A stretch of 64,000 nt of DNA from Aquitalea palustris (GTDB lineage: Bacteria; Pseudomonadota; Gammaproteobacteria; Burkholderiales; Chromobacteriaceae). The stretch lies in the NCBI RefSeq assembly GCF_003693445.1, contig NZ_RFAR01000043.1, forward strand, positions 82,587 to 146,586. The letters run 5' to 3'. Position numbers and translations under genes: made by a program. This document shows, piece after piece, positions 57,032-64,000 of the stretch (positions are counted from its first letter, which is position 1; the number at the start of each line of letters is the position of its first letter). The notes beneath the pieces are model-generated. The model was not told the origin of the DNA, did not search any database, and worked only from the letters and a program-made list of their open reading frames with translations.

Positions 57032-60000
57032 TCACCAGGATTGAATAATTTCACGCCAGGATAACCGGCCATAGCTACTCGTGTAATTGGCCATTGCCGT
57101 GCAGGTAATCGCCCCGGAGGAACTGGTCGAACACCGGTAGGTAGTGCCACCCAAAGTAATAATCATCGAGCCTCCAAGAGAAATGCCATTATTGACCATG
57201 GCATTGGCAACCTGGTCGGCGCTATTCATTGATCCATTACCCGACGTGTCATAAATAGCCGATACTGTTCCCGTGCCTGTCGCGTAGTTGAGACCAAAAT
57301 CAGCGGTTGAGCCACCACTACCACACACACTATTACTGGACGGCATGGCCACACTAAAGAATGCCAGCGTATTTTCATAGATATACGGAGTAGCTACCTC
57401 TCTGCCACTGGTAAAGCCGGTTGCCGCCAAGGGCAAAAACCAACCATTGCAACCATATGGCAGATAACTGGCTGCACCAGAGCAACTACTATTGGTGTTC
57501 GTTGCATCATTGACAATGGAATAATAGGATGAAGTAACACCATTGCTGGTGGTTGTGGTTACCAGTGAACCCACCTTTTGCGCCAGCAGGCTGGCCGTCA
57601 AGGTATTCTTTGCCGATAGCAAGCCATCATCGCGGATGCCATACAGAGTCTGAGTATTGGTCTGATTCAAATCATTACCCGACAGATATTGACCGGTGCC
57701 AAACAAGATCAGATACCCGCGCAGAGGGTCTTTGGTAACATAGGTTCCGGTGGTAATCGGCTGTACCGTGCTCGCGGTACACTGGGTCAGCAGAGTGGTC
57801 GGGCTACTGACAGTATACGAACTACACGCTGTAAATAGTGGTGCAGTCGGGGCAGCCCAGGTTTTAGGGTCGGTGGCCGACAAGTTGAATTTCCACAGAT
57901 TACCATTCAGATCACCAGCATAGGCGGCCTGCACGGCACCATTACTAATAATAATACCCGGAGCTGACAAACCATTGGGAGAGGTATTGAGCAGCGTAGG
58001 CGTAGGCAGATCAATGCGGAAATAATTGGTGCCTTTTGTCCAGCTGGTGCCAGACTGCTTGTCCAGATAAAGTACAAACAATGATGCGGTAGTGCCACTG
58101 CTCTGATTGAAGCCATTACCAAAAATCACGACTGGCCGACCATTACTCAGTTTGGTAATGACTGGATTACCAATGGTATAACCGAGCTTGGCATCATCCT
58201 TGGCTGAAAATTCCCACAGCACATTGCTGCTGCTCATATTATCCACATGAGTCACGTCCAGCGCATAAACACTGGTCCCACCCGCTCCGGTCGTGCCCAC
58301 CACCACAGAACGTGCTTCCGGATTGCTCAGTAAGGACCCGGTGCTGCCATAGAGAAAACAAACATCCTTGTAAACCGGGCTACCATCATTGAAGAATTGA
58401 TGTGAATATGTGGTGGAAGCCAGGTTGGGCAAATTGGGGAAAATGCTGGCCGGCAAATAAGCAACCAGCTCCTGACCCACCGTGGACGATGTACTGGATG
58501 CATTAAAGATATGAGTAAAACCATCATTAGCCGACACCGCCACCGCCGCAGGCCGGGCAAAAATACTGGTCCGGTCAGAAGTCGGATTCGACAGGTTTGC
58601 ATCAAAAGTACAACCAGCCGGATCCGCCTTGGGGGTCGGAATGTAAACTGGCGTGGAATGCACCACATCTCCCATCCGATAATTGCGTGCCCGGAATTGG
58701 GGCGAAGCGGTCGTGCTCTCTTGTGTTTTGTCACCGCGCAAATAATCTACCCGATAACTGCCATAACTACTGGCATTCAATCCTGAATATTGAAAGCTTG
58801 CCGTACCGGTGGGCACATCATTTTTCGTGCTCAACCCGGAGAACCAACTGGTATTGAATGTAGCCCCCGCCATGGTTGTGTAGTCATAGGTGATGACATT
58901 GCGGGAGGAAACCCCGCTGTTTAACTGGGTCTCCAGCTTCAGCTTGGCTTGCCAGGCAGGGGTATAAACTGGAGTCTGGGTACCCGCAGAATTGGTCACA
59001 ACAGAAACAGTATTGGCGATCAGATCACCACTCCAGTCTGTTGAATTAAATGCCGGCTGGAAAACATAACTTCCCGAAGTATATACCCGACTTCCCGCTG
59101 ATGAAGTCAAGGCGGACTGCGAAGCATTGGCAGAGCCGGAAACCGAGCTCAGTGCATTGGTCAGCGCCGTAATCATGGCTGCCGGGTTATTCGCCGGGGC
59201 ATAGTTGGTTGGTGTGCCGGTATAGCCAGTTGCCGGGCTGGGGAAAACAGAAATGGAAGTAGAACCCGTAGTACTGGTGCTGCTACTGGCTGCAGATGCC
59301 CACTCACTCGCCAGATCTGGCCAGCCATTGGCATTCGAATCGGTAAAACCACCATATTTGGCTGCCATGAAGAAAGCGTTACAAACCTTAGTGCTCCAAC
59401 TGCCGCAATTCCCTACACCTTTGTACCCGCCACTTTCGACCACATCGATCATGAAAGAACTAACGGAGGCCGTTTTGGTATCGCCCGATTTGGTCCGGAT
59501 ATTATTGGTATTGGCCCACCATGCCAGGCCAGCAATATAGGGAGGAGAGTTGGTTGAACCGGTATTGACCGTCTGATACTGCGGGCTGCTCATCCCCTCA
59601 TCCTGGCCAAGATTATTGGTCCAGGTCGAGACATTGAATGCCGTATCGTCAGTCGGTGCTACTGCTCCTGACCAGGATGAACCAGGCAGGTCAATATCAT
59701 TATGGGTATTGCTATCGCCAATATAGATAATGAAATTTTTCTGGCAGGAATTAAGGATGGGATCATCCCAGTCGGTAATGGCCGGAAAACCACCCTGCCA
59801 GGCGGTATTGCTGCTCAGCGTATTGGTAAAAGTGGAGTAATTCCCATAGTTGCGGTAATAACGCAGAGCTGCGTAATACAGATGGGCTGCCGGGTCATAG
59901 GCCTTGTAACCGACGTTGCTGGTAATGGTATCGCCAAATTTGTTCAGATAATTGACCACACCACTATTGGAAACTGCCAGGGTACTACCATAGGTCGTCG

Positions 60001-61138
60001 TGGTATCTGCTGAAGAAATGATATGGGATGCCGCATCATTGGCATCCGGATTCACTACAAACGTACCATCACTATTCCACTCGGCCCCCAGGGTATAGGT
60101 GCTGCCAGAACTACCGGTTACCGACTGGGAAATACCTGGATATTTCAGGCGCGCGCGCAAGGCACCACCGTCCTGAGTGTACTGGGTATTCACCAGATAG
60201 CTGGCCGCGCCAAAGCGCATCTTGCTGCCATTGGTCTGAATCAGGCCTTCCGGTTTGTAATTACTGCCATATTGCTTGCAGGTATAGGGTGTGGTGCTGC
60301 CCGTTTCCACCATGCCACTGACACACACTTTCACAATGGCATTGTCCACTTCATAAGGCGAACTGGGCTGGGTGCTGCCCGAGGACCGGTATATGGATAC
60401 ACTCCATGGATGTGAAGAGGTGGACGAACTATCGTAACCCGGACCATTGCTGAACCATAGATATTTATAGGTAGTACTGTATGGCGTGATCTTGGCCATA
60501 TAATTAGTACCACTCACGGTCAAACCGGATACGGTTTTACCGGTCAGGTTATAACCCTGGTTTTGTCCAGGAACAACCGCCGCACGGCGCAGATAGGTCG
60601 CGCTTGTCGTATCACCTGCCGAATAATCGCTGGTCAGTGTCGATGCCGTGGTATTACCAGATGACCAGCCTCCGGTCCCCAGTGCTCGGTTGCCGCCGGT
60701 CAGTGTGGCGCGGAAGACATCAATCGCCGACATGGTGGCCCAGTTCAGCAAATTGCCACTCCACGCCGTACCATCACAGGTATAGATCTGGTAACTACCT
60801 ACCGTAGTCAATGTTGCACTGCTATAGGGTTTGAAGTATCCCGTTGTTCCTGAGCCGGTATATTGATAGCACTTGGCATAATCAAAATACCCCAGAAACG
60901 GAGTATTCCCCACGCCGGAGACATCCAGGTCCGCCACACTGCCGATGGAGGTTTTGGTATTGAATGCCGAACCGGCAGTCGGAAACTCGACCGACAGCGC
61001 AAACATCACATTCGGGCCATAAGAAGAGCCAATACCTGCCAATGGCAAAGAGCCGATCGACACTGCCGAGGCAGCAAACACCAAGGGAGCCCACAACAAA
61101 AATAACAGCAAGCCGGAAATCGATACCCTTGTTTTCAT
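57032..61138 (-). CDS. pilY1: PilY1/PilC, pilus tip adhesin and assembly factor
   Basis: A 1368-residue secreted protein. Signal peptide [22 protein letters not shown]; a long Ser/Thr/Tyr/Asn-rich N-terminal half with a von Willebrand-like [22 protein letters not shown] region; and the conserved C-terminal beta-propeller ([51 protein letters not shown]). Two EF-hand-like loops are visible (DSNANGWPD and [12 protein letters not shown]), fitting calcium control of retraction. Start at 61138 has GGAG six bases upstream. GC content is visibly lower than in neighbours. Confidence 0.94.
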   Translation of the reverse strand: MKTRVSISGLLLFLLWAPLVFAASAVSIGSLPLAGIGSSYGPNVMFALSVEFPTAGSAFNTKTSIGSVADLDVSGVGNTPFLGYFDYAKCYQYTGSGTTGYFKPYSSATLTTVGSYQIYTCDGTAWSGNLLNWATMSAIDVFRATLTGGNRALGTGGWSSGNTTASTLTSDYSAGDTTSATYLRRAAVVPGQNQGYNLTGKTVSGLTVSGTNYMAKITPYSTTYKYLWFSNGPGYDSSSTSSHPWSVSIYRSSGSTQPSSPYEVDNAIVKVCVSGMVETGSTTPYTCKQYGSNYKPEGLIQTNGSKMRFGAASYLVNTQYTQDGGALRARLKYPGISQSVTGSSGSTYTLGAEWNSDGTFVVNPDANDAASHIISSADTTTTYGSTLAVSNSGVVNYLNKFGDTITSNVGYKAYDPAAHLYYAALRYYRNYGNYSTFTNTLSSNTAWQGGFPAITDWDDPILNSCQKNFIIYIGDSNTHNDIDLPGSSWSGAVAPTDDTAFNVSTWTNNLGQDEGMSSPQYQTVNTGSTNSPPYIAGLAWWANTNNIRTKSGDTKTASVSSFMIDVVESGGYKGVGNCGSWSTKVCNAFFMAAKYGGFTDSNANGWPDLASEWASAASSSTSTTGSTSISVFPSPATGYTGTPTNYAPANNPAAMITALTNALSSVSGSANASQSALTSSAGSRVYTSGSYVFQPAFNSTDWSGDLIANTVSVVTNSAGTQTPVYTPAWQAKLKLETQLNSGVSSRNVITYDYTTMAGATFNTSWFSGLSTKNDVPTGTASFQYSGLNASSYGSYRVDYLRGDKTQESTTASPQFRARNYRMGDVVHSTPVYIPTPKADPAGCTFDANLSNPTSDRTSIFARPAAVAVSANDGFTHIFNASSTSSTVGQELVAYLPASIFPNLPNLASTTYSHQFFNDGSPVYKDVCFLYGSTGSLLSNPEARSVVVGTTGAGGTSVYALDVTHVDNMSSSNVLWEFSAKDDAKLGYTIGNPVITKLSNGRPVVIFGNGFNQSSGTTASLFVLYLDKQSGTSWTKGTNYFRIDLPTPTLLNTSPNGLSAPGIIISNGAVQAAYAGDLNGNLWKFNLSATDPKTWAAPTAPLFTACSSYTVSSPTTLLTQCTASTVQPITTGTYVTKDPLRGYLILFGTGQYLSGNDLNQTNTQTLYGIRDDGLLSAKNTLTASLLAQKVGSLVTTTTSNGVTSSYYSIVNDATNTNSSCSGAASYLPYGCNGWFLPLAATGFTSGREVATPYIYENTLAFFSVAMPSSNSVCGSGGSTADFGLNYATGTGTVSAIYDTSGNGSMNSADQVANAMVNNGISLGGSMIITLGGTTYRCSTSSSGAITCTAMANYTSSYGRLSWREIIQSW

Positions 61139-61150
61139 TTGTGTCTCCAC

Positions 61151-61702
61151 TTACTGCGCAGGACGGTAAATGGACTCCATCACCGTCACGATATTGCTGT
61201 TAAATCCAAAGCCCCAGCTGGTAATGCGGTAAATATAGCCCTCGGTACTCAGGTTACTCCCTGCTGCCTGATCCGGAATCGCCTCTATCGCATAACGGGG
61301 AGCCTGTAAACTATAGCTACCCAGGTTGCCGCCATTCCATGCCGTGCTGGGTACGGTCGCCACGGTGGTCGGTGAGGTAGCAATGGCCGCCGATGCCAGT
61401 AAGACACTCATCGGCCCACTGGCGTAGTTGGAACACAAGCCGGTAGATGCTGAATTGGGGCAGCTGTTGAAGCCGAGGTTACTGGTGATGACCCCACTGG
61501 CAATCTGCCCCTCGGCATAACGCAGCGCCGCCTCGGCTGCCTCACGCGCCATCAGACCATCACGCCCGGCACGCGCCAGGCGCTCCTCCTGCCTGGACGA
61601 ATAAAAAGCCGTCAGGCCAATCAGCATCATGGCCACCAGCAGTACCAGCGCGATCACCAGCGCAGCACCCTGTTGTCGTAGAAATATGGTTGATGGCCGC
61701 AT
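61151..61702 (-). CDS. pilX: Minor pilin PilX
   Basis: A 183-residue pseudopilin of the PilX/GspK-like kind: QQGAALVIALVLLVAMMLIGLTAFYSSRQEERLA, lacking the +5 glutamate, as is normal for this subunit. The start at 61702 shares a base with the pilW stop; upstream codons of the open frame belong to pilW. Between pilW and pilY1. It helps prime pilus assembly and places PilY1 at the tip. Confidence 0.92.
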   Translation of the reverse strand: MRPSTIFLRQQGAALVIALVLLVAMMLIGLTAFYSSRQEERLARAGRDGLMAREAAEAALRYAEGQIASGVITSNLGFNSCPNSASTGLCSNYASGPMSVLLASAAIATSPTTVATVPSTAWNGGNLGSYSLQAPRYAIEAIPDQAAGSNLSTEGYIYRITSWGFGFNSNIVTVMESIYRPAQ

Positions 61703-62766
61703 CACGGCATCCTGTTGCGCAAGACAAAGGTTGAGTCGTACAGTCGGCGCGCCCAGCAGGGGTTGCTGGTGCTGCACGCCACCGAGCTTGCCGCCAGTGG
61801 CTTGACCCAGGAATTGTCGGTTGTGGAGACAGTCGCCCCATAACTGTTTCCGAACATATTGAAGTTCGAACCACCATAGGATTCAGCCCGCACCTGGTTG
61901 TATACCGGATCCTGCCGTGCCAGTAGCACGACACGCACGGCATACACCTTGTTCATGCTGATCGTAGAACTGGGCGGTGCATAGTAATCGGGCATCCCGT
62001 CACTGGCACTGTCCACGCCCAGCAACACACCGATGCGTTCAATGTTCTCCGCCACCACACCGGAAGAAACCAGGCTGCTGGTCAGCGAACTGGACAATGC
62101 ATTGCCGTTGATGTCGGTCCAGCTCACCTTGCACATCAGCTGGGGCCGGATGACTTGCGGGCTGCTACCGGTGCCGACACCCTGCACTTGAATGTAGAAG
62201 GTATTGCTCACAATCACATTGCTGGCCGCCGGAGAGGGGTTGCCCAGGCAATCAGGCATGGCCGTATAAGAAGTGGATTGCGGCCCGCTGATATAACTGA
62301 TGGTCAGGGTGTCGCTATACTGCCCCATCGCACTCAAACTGGCGGTACTGCCATTGCTCAAGGTGAAACTGCTGGAGCCGCTGGCGATGGCAACGGCAGG
62401 TGAAGCCGCCAGGCTTATTTGGGAATATGCATCGGAGCCGGCACTGCCAGCCGAGGCAGTGGCATTGATATGGTTGCAGGGAATCACCCAGTTGCCACTG
62501 GCATCGGTGGCACTGTACGACGCCTCATCGCAATATCCCGATTGTTTCAGCAGGCGACCGATGACTGCCAGGCCGATGCGGCCGTTATCGGTCATCAGCG
62601 CATTGCCGGATTGCGCGGTCAGCGTCTGCTGGTTGGCAATGAAAATATTGCTCACCGCCAGAATGATGAAAAAGGAAATGGTGACTGACACCATCAGCTC
62701 CAGCATGGTAAAGCCTGCACTGGAACGACGAGCACACAGCCCCGATCGCGCTGGATTGTTCATCAT
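61702..62766 (-). CDS. pilW: Minor pilin PilW
   Basis: A 354-residue minor pilin. Prepilin cleavage at G18 in SSAGFTMLELMVSVTISFFIILAV with the +5 Glu kept. The large globular domain is Ser/Ala/Thr-rich and has several cysteine pairs. The start (62766, with ATG at 62763 also possible) overlaps the pilV stop by four bases. Confidence 0.93.
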   Translation of the reverse strand: MMNNPARSGLCARRSSAGFTMLELMVSVTISFFIILAVSNIFIANQQTLTAQSGNALMTDNGRIGLAVIGRLLKQSGYCDEASYSATDASGNWVIPCNHINATASAGSAGSDAYSQISLAASPAVAIASGSSSFTLSNGSTASLSAMGQYSDTLTISYISGPQSTSYTAMPDCLGNPSPAASNVIVSNTFYIQVQGVGTGSSPQVIRPQLMCKVSWTDINGNALSSSLTSSLVSSGVVAENIERIGVLLGVDSASDGMPDYYAPPSSTISMNKVYAVRVVLLARQDPVYNQVRAESYGGSNFNMFGNSYGATVSTTDNSWVKPLAASSVACSTSNPCWARRLYDSTFVLRNRMP

Positions 62767-63254
62767 GGTCTCACCAATACCGACATCGATGCCGTGGCCG
62801 TCTGCGAGGCGACACTGGTTGCCCGCTCCTGCCAGCTCACGGTCACCTGATAACCGAACACCACGCTGCCACTGGACACCTTGCTCACGGACACTGTCGA
62901 GCTGGACAAGCCGCTGCTGGCAGCAATCGCCTGGATCTCGCTCAGATCGAAAGCAGCACGGTTAGCCGGCGTGGTAGAGGGACAATTAGTGGTAGCCGCA
63001 TAGCAATTGCCGCTGTAGCTGCCCGATGCACTGGAATAGTCGGCATTCGGATTGGCACGCATGCGATCTGCCATTTGCTCCGCCACCAGCGCAGCCTGCT
63101 GACGGCCACTACTCAGGCTGGAATAGCGCAGATTGTTCAACTGCAAGGCCGCCACGCCAAGCAAGCCGATGGCCACAATCACCAGCACAACCAGGACTTC
63201 AATCATGGTCACCCCGGCTTCACTTCTGGGGAAAATACCTGTGCGTGGTGTCAT
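62763..63254 (-). CDS. pilV: Minor pilin PilV
   Basis: A 163-residue minor pilin with the leader ending SEAG and mature start VTMIEVLVVLVIVAIGLLGVAALQ; Val replaces Phe at +1, and Glu at +5 is present. The conserved QQAALVAEQMADRMRANP region follows. Overlaps both fimT and pilW by four bases. Confidence 0.93.
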   Translation of the reverse strand: MTPRTGIFPRSEAGVTMIEVLVVLVIVAIGLLGVAALQLNNLRYSSLSSGRQQAALVAEQMADRMRANPNADYSSASGSYSGNCYAATTNCPSTTPANRAAFDLSEIQAIAASSGLSSSTVSVSKVSSGSVVFGYQVTVSWQERATSVASQTATASMSVLVRP

Positions 63255-63826
63255 GGGCAGGTCCCCAGGCTCAATTGCTGCGGGCGACCGTTGGACAGAA
63301 TATTCACCTGTTGTGCCATGGTGGAGCTCTTCCCAGTGACATCACAGATGGCGATTTTGGTCGTGGTAGTCGCCGCAGAGCCACCCGAACCAGTGGCCTG
63401 CAGCTTCATCTGCCCGCCAGGCAAATACTGAAAAGCCGTTGTTGCACTCGGCGTGATCGTGACATACAGGGAAGACGGAATTGAGCCATGCATGACCAGC
63501 ACACCGGATGCAGTCGGGCTACCCGTACGCTGAAAATCAACAAACGACACCCAGCCGGAACTCCAGCTACTTGCATCACAGCTGGCTACACCGCCACTGG
63601 CGGTACCGGTAGAAGCACACACCACCACAGGCACACCCATGCGCATGGCGTTGCTGCGTGCATTCAGCAAGGTCATATTGATATCAGTGGCTGCCTGCTT
63701 GATGCGGTTTTCCGTCACAAACTGCGACATGGATGGCACCGCAATTGCCAGCAAGATGGCAAATACAGCCATCACCACCACAACCTCAATCAGGGTAAAA
63801 CCACGCTTTTGGCAAGAGGCAGCCAT
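63251..63826 (-). CDS. fimT: FimT/GspH-type minor pilin
   Basis: A 191-residue pseudopilin with the cleavage motif KRG-FTLIEVVVVMAVFAILLAIAVPS and a GspH-like globular domain (NARSNAMRMGVPVVVCAS, GWVSFVDF, YLPGGQM). It starts the operon. ATG at 63826 was preferred because it begins seven residues before the leader motif; a GTG at 63847 is possible. FimT in some species binds DNA during natural transformation. Confidence 0.92.
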   Translation of the reverse strand: MAASCQKRGFTLIEVVVVMAVFAILLAIAVPSMSQFVTENRIKQAATDINMTLLNARSNAMRMGVPVVVCASTGTASGGVASCDASSWSSGWVSFVDFQRTGSPTASGVLVMHGSIPSSLYVTITPSATTAFQYLPGGQMKLQATGSGGSAATTTTKIAICDVTGKSSTMAQQVNILSNGRPQQLSLGTCP

Positions 63827-63847
63827 GGCGGATCTCTGAAATTTCAC

Positions 63848-64000
63848 ACTGACATCTTATATGTTCAGTAAATTGTTGAGAGAAATTTCTGATTAGCGAT
63901 AAGTTTTTGCTGACGAATGGCGGGCTGGCTGGCACCTTACGGAGGCATCGCGCCCAGCAGGCCCAATGCAAAAAGCCCAGCTCGATTGAGCTGGGCTTCT
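63848..64000. other. Region upstream of the minor pilin operon
   Basis: A 153-bp AT-richer gap. On the minus strand a TATAAG at 63861-63856 could be a -10 box for fimT, with a poor -35. At the right edge AGCCCAGCTC/GAGCTGGGCT arms (63974-63997) form a strong hairpin followed on the minus strand by TTTTGC; it would end a gene beyond the window. Confidence 0.55.
63974..63997 (-). terminator. Hairpin terminator at the right edge
   Basis: Perfect 10-bp arms around a GATT loop with a T-run on the minus strand. Probably the end of the neighbouring operon to the right. Confidence 0.7.

Noticed and set aside
63848..63972. Sigma-54 promoter for the minor pilin operon.
   Set aside because: A TGGCAC is present, but no GC/TTGC partner at the needed spacing in the correct direction.

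Overview
The window looks like a chromosomal segment of a GC-rich betaproteobacterium, most likely of the order Neisseriales (Chromobacteriaceae-like); the genus cannot be fixed from sequence alone. Pointers are a pyruvate dehydrogenase locus with a two-lipoyl E2 and an E3 that carries its own lipoyl domain, a birA-coaX pair that overlaps (these are fused in Neisseria), a zapA-6S RNA-fau locus, a separate ADP-heptose synthase domain protein, and a PilV/W/X/Y1 minor pilin operon. There is no rRNA, tRNA, CRISPR array, prophage or intact insertion sequence.

Layout. 1-4.8 kb: end of a GGDEF-EAL protein, then an MFS transporter coupled to a nucleoside hydrolase, and an M20 amidohydrolase. 4.9-10.5 kb: tamA-tamB, outer-membrane assembly. 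10.7-17.1 kb: aceE-aceF-lpdA, with palindromic elements in both gaps. 17.4-24.4 kb: the periplasmic protease BepA, then a sulfur module: a SulP transporter, two half-size YeeE/YedE thiosulfate-type permease proteins and a BigR-like ArsR repressor, divergent from a persulfide dioxygenase-type MBL protein across a perfect 17-bp palindrome; DUF2804 and GNAT genes follow. 24.6-27.0 kb: beta-carbonic anhydrase, nadD, rsfS, rlmH. 27.1-31.5 kb: a thioesterase, a YcnI copper protein, ahpF and ahpC separated by a MITE-like repeat, and a YidB-like protein. 31.6-39.6 kb: lytic transglycosylase, holA-lptE-leuS, proline iminopeptidase, EVE protein and a 52-residue lipoprotein. 39.6-41.1 kb: fau, 6S RNA, zapA and a ZapB-like coiled coil. 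41.1-47.4 kb: cobalamin salvage: btuF, cobU and btuB on one strand with a cobalamin riboswitch, and divergent cobT-cobC-cobS. 47.5-53.4 kb: GNAT, a secreted protein, agmatinase, a DUF898/M48 pair and a DUF1275 protein. 53.5-56.5 kb: an overlapping hldE-type/birA/coaX/SPOR operon. 56.6-63.8 kb: the type IV pilus minor pilin operon fimT-pilV-pilW-pilX-pilY1-pilE.

Most genes are conserved housekeeping or envelope functions. The less ordinary content is regulatory and repetitive: the BigR-type operator, a terminator-like hairpin in the leuS leader, a 156-bp MITE-like element that reaches the ahpC stop codon, two 65-66-bp palindromes with the same inverted arms placed just after stop codons, and hairpins in the pdh operon gaps. 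No complete undescribed system was recognised; the best leads are the sulfur module and the two repeat families.
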